From contig JBEKIJ010000020.1 in NCBI GenBank assembly GCA_050011815.1, forward strand, positions 7,226 through 71,225: a stretch of DNA of 64,000 bases, written 5' to 3'. This stretch comes from Chersky-840 sp050011815. Lineage in GTDB: Bacteria > Actinomycetota > Acidimicrobiia > Acidimicrobiales > UBA8190. The first letter of the stretch is position 1. Every line of letters begins with the position of its first letter. Shown one piece after another: positions 51,665 through 59,753 of the stretch. A program made the translations under genes and the position numbers. Below the pieces are notes generated by a model. It saw nothing but the letters and a program-made list of their open reading frames with translations. It was not told where the DNA came from and made no database searches.

Positions 51665-52703
51665 GGCGCGGGCCGGGGAGCCACGACGCCGCTACGTCCC
51701 GGTGGCCACTCTCGAGGGCCGGCCCCACATCATCGTGGACGGCGCACCACGCCCGGGCACGGTGTGCACGCTGTCGCACTGGCCCGGCACCCCCACCCCC
51801 GAGGCGCTGTGGCACGACCTCTCGGCCGGGATCGTCATCACGGCGCTGGCGCGCCACGAGCTCCCCGGTGACGTCGAGGCGGTGTCCATCGACCACTACG
51901 ACGCCGACGGCGTGCTGGCGCTGGCACTGCTGTGCATCGAGGGCCTGGCTGCGCAGCACGGGCCGTTCCTCGTCGAGGCGGCCCGGGTGGGCGACTTCGA
52001 TGTCGTGACGCGCCGCGACGCGGCGTTGGTGGCGTTCGCGGTGCAAGCCCTGGTCGATGGGGAACGCGGCGCGGCGGTGCTCGGCGTGGACCGCCCCGAT
52101 GTGAAGGCCACCGACACCACGGCGTGGGCGGCCACCCAGGCGTTGCGGATCCTGCCCGGGCTCGTCGAGGACCCCGAGCGGTACCGGGCTCTGTGGTCGG
52201 ACGAGGTCGCCGCCTTCGACGCCTCGTGTGGCGCCCTGGCGCAAGGATGGGCGAGCATCGAGGAGCGACCCCAACACGACCTGGCCATCGTGCGTGTCGA
52301 CGTCGCCCATCCCGATGCGCCCAAGGCGGCGTGGGAGGGTGCCCCCCTGCACCGCGCCGCGGTGCACTCCTCGACGCCGCGACTGCGGGTGGCCACCGTC
52401 GCCGGGGGTGGCGTCGAGGTCCGCTACCGCTACGAGTCGTGGGTGCGGCTGCGCAGTCGACGACCCCGACCACGCGTGGACCTCTCCACCGTCGCCGCCG
52501 AGCTCACGAGGTCCGAGACCTCGGGGGGGCGCTGGGTCTTCGACGGCGCCGGCGCCATCACCGGGGCGCTGCACGTGGCCGGGGGGGCTCGAAGCGCGCT
52601 CGAACCCGAGCACGTCCTGGAGGAGGTGTGTCGTGCCCTCGAGGTCCTCGACGCCGGGCCACCGGCGTGGGACCCCTACGCCGGGGCGGTGCGAGGCGCC
52701 TGA
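51657..52703 (+). CDS. DUF6687-like protein with a DHH-type motif
   Basis: 348 residues, soluble. I recall it as DUF6687, not certain. The most distinctive part is VEAVSIDHYDADGVLALAL near 77, in which DHYDADG resembles the metal-binding motif of DHH phosphoesterases; RRDAALVAFAVQAL and ATQALRILPGLVEDPERYR follow, and the second half has WVRLRSRRPRPRVDL. No clear catalytic end. GTG start overlapping the dehydratase gene. Function unknown. Confidence 0.7.
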   Translation: MARARAGEPRRRYVPVATLEGRPHIIVDGAPRPGTVCTLSHWPGTPTPEALWHDLSAGIVITALARHELPGDVEAVSIDHYDADGVLALALLCIEGLAAQHGPFLVEAARVGDFDVVTRRDAALVAFAVQALVDGERGAAVLGVDRPDVKATDTTAWAATQALRILPGLVEDPERYRALWSDEVAAFDASCGALAQGWASIEERPQHDLAIVRVDVAHPDAPKAAWEGAPLHRAAVHSSTPRLRVATVAGGGVEVRYRYESWVRLRSRRPRPRVDLSTVAAELTRSETSGGRWVFDGAGAITGALHVAGGARSALEPEHVLEEVCRALEVLDAGPPAWDPYAGAVRGA

Positions 52704-52734
52704 GGTTTTCGGGACCGAAGCGCAGACCGAGAGC

Positions 52735-53445
52735 TCAGGCGATGGGAAGGTCCCACATGGGGAACCACCGCGACAGGTCGGGCTCTATGGGAAGGTCGTC
52801 GGCGAGCATGGACTTGAGCCGGAGCTCGAGCTCGTTGTCGCGTTGCTCGGCACCGATGGGCGCGAAGGGGTAGAAGGTTCCCTGCTTGGCCAGGTACACG
52901 ATGTACAGGGGCTTGGTGATGGTGTCGGCATCGGACCCCGTTGCCACGGGCGCACCCATGTCGGTGGTCGAGGCGTCGGTCCCCTGGGCGGGACCGGGGG
53001 CGAAGCCGAAGACCGAGCACAGCAGCTGCGCGCTCCACCCCGCGTCCTGGAGCGAGGAGTGCACCATGTGGACGCGCGTGACGAGGTCGTCCACCGCGCT
53101 CGCCTCGACGATGATCCACCGGTACCCGAACTTGTCGCCCACGTGGCGCACGGTCGGCGTGGCCGGAGCACCCGGTGCGGTGGGTGCGGGGGTGCCGGAG
53201 GCGGCGGGAGTGGCCGGCGCGCCGGGGCCGTTGTCGTCAGGTGTCGTCAGGAGCTGCTCGAGCTCGGCCTGCATCTCGGCGAAGGGCTGGCCCGAGGGCG
53301 GTTTGAAGCAGACCCCGGCCCGTCCGGTGGGCAGGAGGCCGGAGGTCACCTGCAAGGTGATGGCGGCGTTGGGCAAGTTGAAGAGGGCGTCCAGGTTGGC
53401 CTGGACGGGCTTGGTCCGGCCCAGCAGGGTGTCGAAGAGACCCAT
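52735..53445 (-). CDS. PspA-associated protein PspAB
   Basis: 236 residues. MGLFDTLLGRTKPVQANLDALF at the start, alpha/beta segments VQANLDALFNLPNAAITLQ and VCFKPPSGQPFAEMQAELE, a Pro/Ala/Gly-rich linker (about 75-97), then FGYRWIIVEASAVDDLVTRVHMVHSSLQDAGW and YPFAPIGAEQRDNELELRLKSML. Matches the PspAB (toastrack-fold) group placed near HtpX and PspA. No membrane span. Role in the phage-shock type membrane response is taken from context. Confidence 0.75.
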   Translation of the reverse strand: MGLFDTLLGRTKPVQANLDALFNLPNAAITLQVTSGLLPTGRAGVCFKPPSGQPFAEMQAELEQLLTTPDDNGPGAPATPAASGTPAPTAPGAPATPTVRHVGDKFGYRWIIVEASAVDDLVTRVHMVHSSLQDAGWSAQLLCSVFGFAPGPAQGTDASTTDMGAPVATGSDADTITKPLYIVYLAKQGTFYPFAPIGAEQRDNELELRLKSMLADDLPIEPDLSRWFPMWDLPIA

Positions 53446-53494
53446 CAGGTCGCCGTCCTCGGCGAGGGCCGGGTGTCGTCGCGCACGCCGGGCC

Positions 53495-54424
53495 TCATCC
53501 CGGCTGGTTCATCTCGGCTTCGAGCTTGGCCAGTTGGTCGAGGCGCTTCTGCAGCGGCGGGTGGGTGGAGAAGAGCGTGGAGAGGCTGGTGCCCTGGGCG
53601 ATGGCGGGGGTGAAGAAGAAGGCGTTGAAGTGCTCGGCCGAGCGCAGGTCACGGGTGGGGATGCGCGACATCTCGCCGCTGACCTTCACGAGCGCCGAGG
53701 CCAGCAGCGACGGTCGCCCGATCAGGATGGCGCCGGAGCGGTCGGCGGCCAGCTCGCGGTAGCGCGACAGCGCCATGGTGAGCAGGAAGCTGATGGCGTA
53801 GATGATGGCGGAGACGACGATGACGGCCAGCTCGATCATGGCGGCCTGCCCGCCCCCGCTGTTGCGGTTGTTCCCGCCCCCGAACCCGCCGAAGATGCCG
53901 GCGTAGAGGGTGAAGCGGGTGATGAGGCCGGCGATCATTCCGAGGAAGCTCGCCAAGGTCATGATGGCCACGTCCCGGTGCGCCACGTGGGACAGCTCGT
54001 GGGCCAGGACGGCTTCGAGCTCGGGCTCGTCCAGCCGGCGCATGATGCCGCGGGTGGCACACACCACCGCGTTCGAGGGGCTGCGTCCGGTGGCAAAGGC
54101 GTTGGGCATGTCGACATCGGCTATGGCCACTCGTGGCTTGGGCATGTCGGCGAGGGCACAGAGCCGGTCGATGATGCCGTGGAGCTCGGGCTCCTGCTCG
54201 GGGGTGACGATGTGTCCGTGCATCCCGAACAGGGCGATCTTGTCCGAGAACCAGTACTGGCAGAACAGGAACCCACCGGCGATCACGATGATGAGGACGA
54301 TGCTGTGGATGAACGCGAAGAGGATGCCGACGAAGACGGCAAAGAGCACGACCATCAGGAGTCCGGTGATGAACATCCGGACCGTCAGGCCGCGATCGGC
54401 GGGGATACGGCGGCTGATCGCCAT
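53495..54424 (-). CDS. htpX: HtpX membrane zinc metalloprotease
   Basis: 309 residues. Degrades misfolded membrane proteins. Two N-terminal helices (MFITGLLMVVLFAVFVGIL; SIVLIIVIAGGFLFCQYW), cytoplasmic VLAHELSHVAHRDV with the HExxH zinc motif near 140, then two more helices (FLGMIAGLITRFTLYAGI; IELAVIVVSAIIYAISF) and the E of the third zinc ligand near RELAADRSGA. Overlaps the pspA stop by one base (TGATGG), so the two are coupled. Confidence 0.94.
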   Translation of the reverse strand: MAISRRIPADRGLTVRMFITGLLMVVLFAVFVGILFAFIHSIVLIIVIAGGFLFCQYWFSDKIALFGMHGHIVTPEQEPELHGIIDRLCALADMPKPRVAIADVDMPNAFATGRSPSNAVVCATRGIMRRLDEPELEAVLAHELSHVAHRDVAIMTLASFLGMIAGLITRFTLYAGIFGGFGGGNNRNSGGGQAAMIELAVIVVSAIIYAISFLLTMALSRYRELAADRSGAILIGRPSLLASALVKVSGEMSRIPTRDLRSAEHFNAFFFTPAIAQGTSLSTLFSTHPPLQKRLDQLAKLEAEMNQPG

Positions 54425-55257
54425 CAGGGATTCACCTCGGGTTGTGTCTCGGGTTGGATGGTCGGGGACGCCAAGGTCTCTGTGGGAGCGGCGGAGGGTG
54501 CGGGTGACCCCTCGCCGCCCGTCTCGGCCGCAGCGGCCGGGGGCAGGACCGGCGCGGGGGCGACGGCCAATTCGGTCTTCAGGGCGGCGAGCTCGCGTTC
54601 GACCTGGGACGAGGCACTGACCTTGTTCAGCTTGGCCTGGATGTCGTCGGTGCTCGAGCTCAGGTCGGTGAGGGCGCCGGACTCCAGGAGCTCGTCGATG
54701 GCTCCGGCGCGCGCCTGCATCTGGGAGATCTTCTCCTCGGCGCGCTGCATGGTGGCGCCGGCGTCGCTCATGGATCCCGAGATGCCCGCCACGGCCTCGC
54801 CGATCTGGGTCTGGGCCTGAGCCGCGCTGTAGGTCGCCTTCAGGGTCTCCTTGCGGGTCCGGAACGCGGCGACCTGGGCCTGGAGGCGCTCGGAGGTCTC
54901 GACGAGCTTGTCCTGCTGGGCGGCGATCTGGGTGTGCTGGCTCTCGAGATCGGTGAGCTCCGCGGCGATGGTCGACCGCCGGCTGAGGGCCTCACGGGCC
55001 AGGTCCTCGCGATTCTGCCCGAGGGCCATGCGGGCCTGGTCTTGGAGCTTGGTCGCCTGGGCCTGGAGCTGGTTGGCCTGGATCTCGATCCGCTTCTTGG
55101 CGGTGGCCACCTCGGCGATGCTGCGCCGCATCTTCTGGATGTTCTCGAGCTGCTTCTCGTAGGACAGGTCGAGGGTGTCCCGGGGGTCCTCGAGGCGGTC
55201 GAGCACCTTGTTGGTCTTGGCCCGGAAGATGTTCAGAAACCGCTGGAGAACGCCCAT
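54424..55257 (-). CDS. pspA: Phage shock protein A
   Basis: 277 residues of an ESCRT-III-like membrane-remodelling coiled coil (MGVLQRFLNIFRAKTNKVLDR, LSYEKQLENIQKMRRSI, then heptads to about 215). A disordered Pro/Ala/Glu tail of about 60 residues (PAPVLPPAAAAETGG...PTIQPETQPEVNP) is added at the end, unusual in length. ATG at MGVLQ is chosen: an upstream ATG overlaps TATGAT, a good -10. First gene of the psp group. Confidence 0.92.
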   Translation of the reverse strand: MGVLQRFLNIFRAKTNKVLDRLEDPRDTLDLSYEKQLENIQKMRRSIAEVATAKKRIEIQANQLQAQATKLQDQARMALGQNREDLAREALSRRSTIAAELTDLESQHTQIAAQQDKLVETSERLQAQVAAFRTRKETLKATYSAAQAQTQIGEAVAGISGSMSDAGATMQRAEEKISQMQARAGAIDELLESGALTDLSSSTDDIQAKLNKVSASSQVERELAALKTELAVAPAPVLPPAAAAETGGEGSPAPSAAPTETLASPTIQPETQPEVNP

Positions 55258-55267
55258 GTCATCAAAG

Positions 55268-55273
55268 ATCATA
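55268..55273 (-). promoter_or_regulatory. -10 hexamer TATGAT of the psp operon
   Basis: TATGAT, the closest match to TATAAT in the window, 10 bases before the pspA ATG. It overlaps an alternative upstream ATG, which is therefore unlikely to be used. Confidence 0.5.
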
Positions 55274-55432
55274 GGGGAGGGTCATCGCCCAGACGCCGCG
55301 CGAATCGCCTGGTGGGGGCCCGGTGCGCGGGGTCGGGATGCGGTCGGGACCGCCCCGGCGCGCCCGGGACTCTCCCGGGACGGCCCCGCCGGCCCCGCCG
55401 TCGGGACGGTCGAAGTGGCCACACCTGCGGGG

Positions 55433-55438
55433 TACCGT
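55433..55438 (+). promoter_or_regulatory. -10-like hexamer TACCGT, leaderless type
   Basis: TACCGT ends 7 bases before the mca ATG. Confidence 0.45.
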
Positions 55439-55445
55439 GAGGACG

Positions 55446-56327
55446 ATGAGCACGCGCTTGTGTCTGCTGACCGTCCACGCCCACCCCGACGACGAGGCCT
55501 CGAAGGGGCCGGCGAGCGTGGCGCGCTACCACGCCGAGGGCATCCACACGGTGCTCGTGTGCTGTACCGGGGGCGAGGAAGGCGACATCCTCAACCCGGC
55601 CATGGACACGCCCGAGGTGCGGGCCGACATCGGCGCCATCCGGCTGCGCGAGCTCGAGACCGCCGCCGCGCTGATCGGGTACGACGAGCTGGTCATGCTC
55701 GGCTACCGCGACTCGGGCATGAAGGACTCGCCCGCCAATTCCCGGCCCGACTGCTTCGCCCAGGCACCACTGGACGAGGCGGTGGGCAGGCTCGTGGCCG
55801 TGATCCGACGGGTGCGCCCCCAGGTGATCGTCACCTACGAGGACGACCAGCAGGGCTATCCCCACCCCGATCACCTACGCGACCACGAGATCTCGGTGGC
55901 GGCGTTCGACGCCGCCGGTGATCCCGACGCCTTCCCCGAGGCCGGCGAGGCCTTCGCGCCCCTCAAGCTCTATTACGTGGGATGGTCGGCGGCCCGGGTG
56001 ATGGCGATGCACGAGAAGTTCGTCGAGCTGGGCCTGGAGTCTCCCTTCGACGACGCCTGGCGCGAGCGGGCCGCCAAGATGGTTCGCAACTACACCACGG
56101 CCATCGACATCTCCGACTACGCCGATGTCCGCCGGGAGGCCCTCCTGGCGCATGCCACCCAGGTCGACCCCACCTCACCGTTCTGGTTCGGGCTTCCCCC
56201 CGAGGTGGCCCGGACCATCCATCCGGTCGACGAGTACATCCTGGCTCGCAGTCTGGTGGGCCCCACGGGGGACGATGTCACCGAGGACGACCTCTTCGCC
56301 GGTGTGCGGGACCTCGCCGCTCGGTAA
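55446..56327 (+). CDS. mca: Mycothiol S-conjugate amidase
   Basis: 293 residues, zinc deacetylase of the LmbE/PIG-L fold. Cleaves mycothiol-drug conjugates to mercapturic acids for export. Seen: TVHAHPDDEASKGPASVARY (HPDD zinc motif), CTGGEEGDILNPAMDTPEVR, VMLGYRDSGMKDSPANSRP, TYEDDQQGYPHPDHLRDH (second zinc motif), KLYYVGWS, HATQVDP. GDILNPAMD and PDCFAQAP favour Mca over its paralogue MshB. It implies that this organism uses mycothiol. Confidence 0.85.
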   Translation: MSTRLCLLTVHAHPDDEASKGPASVARYHAEGIHTVLVCCTGGEEGDILNPAMDTPEVRADIGAIRLRELETAAALIGYDELVMLGYRDSGMKDSPANSRPDCFAQAPLDEAVGRLVAVIRRVRPQVIVTYEDDQQGYPHPDHLRDHEISVAAFDAAGDPDAFPEAGEAFAPLKLYYVGWSAARVMAMHEKFVELGLESPFDDAWRERAAKMVRNYTTAIDISDYADVRREALLAHATQVDPTSPFWFGLPPEVARTIHPVDEYILARSLVGPTGDDVTEDDLFAGVRDLAAR

Positions 56328-56403
56328 CATGCCCCGACGGTGCGGAAGGCCTGCTCCTGTGCGGTGCACCCGTATCCGACGCCGACGACCCAGGGAGGAC
56401 GAC

Positions 56404-56790
56404 ATGTCCAAGTGGCTCAGCCAGGAGTGGCTCGACGAGACGAGGAAGATGGCTGAGGGCCAGCCCGAGCGGGCCGGTGCCTCGGCTCGCATGCAGTACG
56501 TGGTCACGGGGGCCCCGGACGGGGACATCGACTACTACTGGGTCCTCGAGAACGGCAAGATCACCGAGAGCCAGCTCGGCCGACTCCCCGACGCCGAGGT
56601 GACCCTCACCACCGGCTACGCCGATGCCCTCAAGATCCAGAAGGGCGAGCTCGACGCCAACGCCGCGTTCATGCAGGGCAAGGTCAAGGTGACCGGAAAC
56701 ATGGCCAAGGTCATGTCGCTGCTGCCCATCACCAACTCGCCCGAGTACAAGCAGCTCCAGACCGAGATCTCCGCCATCACCGAGTTCTAG
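56404..56790 (+). CDS. SCP2 sterol-binding-fold protein
   Basis: 128 residues. SKWLSQEWLDETRKMAEGQPERAGASARMQYVVTGAPDG at the start, then DIDYYWVLENGKITES, VTLTTGYADALKIQKGELDANAAFMQGKVKVTGN and KVMSLLPI: the shape of the SCP-2 lipid-binding fold. It may bind fatty-acyl or sterol ligands. GAGGAC ribosome site before the ATG. Codes after mca with a 76-base gap. Confidence 0.85.
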   Translation: MSKWLSQEWLDETRKMAEGQPERAGASARMQYVVTGAPDGDIDYYWVLENGKITESQLGRLPDAEVTLTTGYADALKIQKGELDANAAFMQGKVKVTGNMAKVMSLLPITNSPEYKQLQTEISAITEF

Positions 56791-56795
56791 GAGCC

Positions 56796-56814
56796 GCCCG
56801 CTCCTGGAGCGGGC
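56796..56814. terminator. Strong hairpin between convergent SCP2 and ChbG genes
   Basis: GCCCGCTC and GAGCGGGC form a perfect 8-bp stem with a CTG loop six bases after the SCP2 stop. No T-tract. Confidence 0.55.
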
Positions 56815-56860
56815 AACCGGTTTCGGTGCTGCGGCAGGTGACGGGGTTCAGGAGGGCGGT

Positions 56861-57700
56861 TCAGGTCGGGGCGGACCGCATGAGGTCGCGCAGGGGCCGG
56901 TAGCCGATCACCGTGACGCCGGCGTCCTCGAGCGCCACCCGCAGGTCGCGGTCGTGGACGAGCATCCGGTGGTCGTCGACACGGGCCTCCCAATCGGTGG
57001 CCATCGCCTCGAGCTCGGGGCTGTCCACGGCGGGGTGGAGATAGGCCTCGGTCACGCCCGGCTTCAGCCCGGGGATGGCGTCGAGCAGGATCTGGCGACT
57101 GCCCACGCCGGGCACGTAGACGAAGTCGTCGGGGAACACCACGCCCTCCTCGGCGGCCAGGGCCCGGAAGGGGAACCCGATGAGCCCTTCGGTATCGGCG
57201 CCCGAGAGCCGCAGGGGGAGCTTGAACTCCACGGCGAGGTCGAGGTACACGTCGAAGAACTCCGACTTGATCTGCATCGTGCCCATGTGGGCGTCGAGAT
57301 GGCTCACGTCGAAGCCCCACAAGATGGCCCGCTCGATCTGGGCCCGGCACTCCCGGCGGACCTCGTCGAGATCGGCGTGGTCCCAGACGTCCTCGACGGT
57401 GCGGGGGAACCCGCCGTCGCCATCGAGCAGGGACGGGGCGTGGGTGATGGGTCCCCATCGGTAGAGGTCGAACTCGGCGTTCACGGTGAGATGCACGCCC
57501 ACGTCGTCGCCCCGATAGCCCGCCGCGGCGCCACGCGCCCACGGACAGGGCACCATCAAGCTGGCACTCGAGGCCAGGCCGTCGCGCAGCGCCTGGTAGA
57601 CGCCTACGTTGGCGGCATGGCAGAAGCCGAGGTCGTCACAGTTGAGAATGAGGAGCTTGGCGTCCTCGGCGTAGCCGAGTCGTTCGGCGAGCGTTGCCAC
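56861..57700 (-). CDS. ChbG/YdjC-family carbohydrate deacetylase
   Basis: 279 residues. Metal site from LILNCDDLGFCHAAN (DD near 22) and SHLDAHMGTMQ (His near 130); GVHLTVNAEFD near 80. Members deacetylate N-acetylated oligosaccharides such as chitobiose or cellobiose derivatives. Substrate not set here. GTG start at MATLAERLG, seven bases after TACCGT. Convergent with SCP2; the next gene upstream on the same strand, at 57794, is small. Confidence 0.85.
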   Translation of the reverse strand: MATLAERLGYAEDAKLLILNCDDLGFCHAANVGVYQALRDGLASSASLMVPCPWARGAAAGYRGDDVGVHLTVNAEFDLYRWGPITHAPSLLDGDGGFPRTVEDVWDHADLDEVRRECRAQIERAILWGFDVSHLDAHMGTMQIKSEFFDVYLDLAVEFKLPLRLSGADTEGLIGFPFRALAAEEGVVFPDDFVYVPGVGSRQILLDAIPGLKPGVTEAYLHPAVDSPELEAMATDWEARVDDHRMLVHDRDLRVALEDAGVTVIGYRPLRDLMRSAPT

Positions 57701-57707
57701 GCACCCG

Positions 57708-57713
57708 ACGGTA
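57708..57713 (-). promoter_or_regulatory. -10-like hexamer TACCGT, leaderless type
   Basis: TACCGT ends 7 bases before the GTG of the ChbG-like gene. Confidence 0.45.
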
Positions 57714-57793
57714 GCGCCCTGGCCGCCCCCACCGGTCCCAGGTCACGAGACCCGGACCGTCGAGAGGCCCGGACTCGGGGGGTGCCGGACCGC

Positions 57794-57991
57794 TCAGGCC
57801 GCCGTGGCCCGGGTGTCCTCCAGGGCCGACGCACGGGCGAGAGCGGCCCGGGCCTCGACCAGTCCTCGGCGGCCAACCCGACGGGTGGGCTCGTCGATGC
57901 GCCAGTCGTTCTCGGCCGTCGGACGGGCCGGACGTCGGGCGATGTCGCCAACCAGGGGAAGCTGCAGTTGGTTTTCCACAGGTCTCAGCAT
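57794..57991 (-). CDS. Small basic hypothetical protein, 65 residues
   Basis: MLRPVENQLQLPLVGDIARR then NDWRIDEPTRRVGRRGLVEAR and a short Ala/Thr end. The amphipathic RxxLVEARAALARA helix looks protein-like, and similar short proteins (WRLDERTRRxGRxGLxxARAAL) are remembered from actinobacteria, but I cannot verify this. A longer frame continues upstream into the antisense of the lipoprotein; ATG is used. Divergent from the lipoprotein. Confidence 0.5.
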   Translation of the reverse strand: MLRPVENQLQLPLVGDIARRPARPTAENDWRIDEPTRRVGRRGLVEARAALARASALEDTRATAA

Positions 57992-58118
57992 CGCGCCCGG
58001 GTGTAACACCGGGTTCGTGGCCCCCTGCCCCGCAGCCCCGGGAAAGTTCCCCCTGAGGGAACCGGCCGCCCGCCTCGTCCGTCGAAACAGACGAGGGCAA
58101 CCAGAAGGGCGGGTCGGT

Positions 58119-58703
58119 GTGCGCCGTAGCGGAGTGCCGACATGGGGATCGGGCGTGGTGTTGGTGGCGGTCCTGCTGGCCGGATGCGCCTCGGCGTCGG
58201 ACCCTCCGCCACCCCGGCCCCTCGTGACCGTGGCCACGGCGCCGGCGTCGAGCACCGCCCCCCGGCTCACGGTGTCACCCCTCTGCCGCGCTCCGGGCAC
58301 GCTCACGGAGCTGTCGGTCACGAGGACGAACCCGTCTCCTCAGAATCAGATCTCCTTCGTCTTTCCCTCCTTCGTCACGTCCACCGACGCGACGGCCATT
58401 GCGGGCGTCGCCCGCGCCGCCTGCGCGTTGCCCGACTTCCCGTCGGGCGAATACTCGTGCCCCGCCGACTTCGGCATCACCTATTCCCTGGTCTTTCGCA
58501 GCGCCACCGCCGAGGTGGGGACCGTGACCGCCGATCCCACCGGGTGCCCCACTCTCACCGGGCTGGGCCCGACGCGCGGGGCCACCCCGAGCTTCTGGGA
58601 CCAGCTCGCCGTGGCCCTCGGGCTGCCGGCACCGAAGGAGTACTGCGATCCCTTCCGGGGACGGCTGCCGACCGCGCCGACCCGGTGCGGGCCCGACCTG
58701 TAG
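58119..58703 (+). CDS. Hypothetical lipoprotein, 194 residues
   Basis: Signal peptide with lipobox LLAGC (SGVVLVAVLLAGCAS). Mature: Pro/Thr linker, then SPLCRAPGTLTELSVTR, AGVARAACALPDFPSGEYSCPADFGITYSLVF, GCPTLTGLG, EYCDPFRGRLPTAPTRCG. Six or so cysteines outside the lipobox may form disulfides. Similar in size to cell-surface lipoproteins of unknown role. GTG start (VRRSGVPTW). Confidence 0.68.
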   Translation: MRRSGVPTWGSGVVLVAVLLAGCASASDPPPPRPLVTVATAPASSTAPRLTVSPLCRAPGTLTELSVTRTNPSPQNQISFVFPSFVTSTDATAIAGVARAACALPDFPSGEYSCPADFGITYSLVFRSATAEVGTVTADPTGCPTLTGLGPTRGATPSFWDQLAVALGLPAPKEYCDPFRGRLPTAPTRCGPDL

Positions 58704-58710
58704 CGCGGCA

Positions 58711-58750
58711 CCCGACTGCGCCCGACTGCGCCCGACTGCGCCCGACGGCG
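58711..58750 (+). repeat. Four 10-bp direct repeats after the lipoprotein gene
   Basis: Four consecutive copies of CCCGACTGCG, the last with one change (CCCGACGGCG). They lie 24 bases before the -10-like TAGGTT of the LLM gene. Confidence 0.85.
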
Positions 58751-58774
58751 GGGCGACGGCGGGGGTCGACCCTG

Positions 58775-58780
58775 TAGGTT
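58775..58780 (+). promoter_or_regulatory. -10-like hexamer TAGGTT, leaderless type
   Basis: TAGGTT ends 6 bases before the GTG of the LLM oxidoreductase. Confidence 0.5.
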
Positions 58781-58786
58781 TCGGCC

Positions 58787-59743
58787 GTGGATCGATACGG
58801 CATCACCGTCCCCTTCGACGACGTGCCCCTGGCCGAGCACGGGGCCTGGTACCGACGCCTGGACGAGCTCGGCTACACCGACGTGTGGACGGGGGAGGCC
58901 AACAGCGCCGACGGCTTCACGCCGCTGGCGTTGGCCGCGGTGGCCAGCGACCGACTCCAGCTGGGGACGGCGGTGGTGCCGGTGTACACCCGGGGGCCGG
59001 GACTCCTCGCCATGCAAGCCGCCACCATGGCCGAACTGGCGCCGGGACGGTTCGCTCTCGGCGTGGGCTCGTCGTCGGACGTCATCGTGGAGCGCTGGAA
59101 CGCCACACCCTTCGTCGAGCCCTACAAGCGGGTGCGCGACACGGTGCGGTTCCTGCGCGCTGCGCTCACCGGAGAGAAGGTCGACGCCGAGTACGAGACC
59201 TTCGCCGTGCGCGGGTTCCGCCTGGGACGGCGACTCGAACAACCCCCGCCCATCTACGTGGCCGCCCTGCGCCCGGGCATGCTGCGCCTGGCCGGTCGCG
59301 AAGCCGACGGGGCCATCCTCAATTGGCTCTCGGCGCCGGACGTGACCAAGGCCGTCGCCGAGGTGGGGGAGGGCAAGGCCATCGTGGCCCGCATCTTCGT
59401 GTGCCCGACCGAGGACGCCGAGCGGGCGCGATACGTGGGCCGCATCGGCATTGCCGCCTATCTCAATGTGGCGGTGTACGCCGCCTTCCACGAATGGCTG
59501 GGGCGGGGGCCGCTGCTCGAGGCCATGTGGAGCGCATGGCGCGCCGGGGATCGCAAGGGCGCGCTGGCCGCCATCCCCGACGAGGTGGTCGACGCGCTGG
59601 TCGTGCACGGATCGCCCCAGGAATGCCTCGCCCATGTGCAGCGCTACGTCGACAACGGCGTGACCATCCCCGTCCTGGCGCTCCTCCCGGGAGGAGACGA
59701 CCTCGGCAAGGTCCTCGAGAACCTCGCCCCGAACCGAGCCTGA
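58787..59743 (+). CDS. LLM-class oxidoreductase, probably F420-dependent
   Basis: 318 residues. Short TIM-barrel with RLDELGYTDVWTGEANSADG, RLQLGTAVVPVYTRGPGLLAMQA, GRFALGVGSSSDVIVERWN and PQECLAHVQRYVDNGVTIPVL near the end. The N-terminal D-V-W-T-G-E pattern and GVGSSS are those of F420-dependent LLM enzymes. Substrate unknown. GTG start. Confidence 0.87.
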   Translation: MDRYGITVPFDDVPLAEHGAWYRRLDELGYTDVWTGEANSADGFTPLALAAVASDRLQLGTAVVPVYTRGPGLLAMQAATMAELAPGRFALGVGSSSDVIVERWNATPFVEPYKRVRDTVRFLRAALTGEKVDAEYETFAVRGFRLGRRLEQPPPIYVAALRPGMLRLAGREADGAILNWLSAPDVTKAVAEVGEGKAIVARIFVCPTEDAERARYVGRIGIAAYLNVAVYAAFHEWLGRGPLLEAMWSAWRAGDRKGALAAIPDEVVDALVVHGSPQECLAHVQRYVDNGVTIPVLALLPGGDDLGKVLENLAPNRA

Positions 59744-59753
59744 GCGAGCGAGG

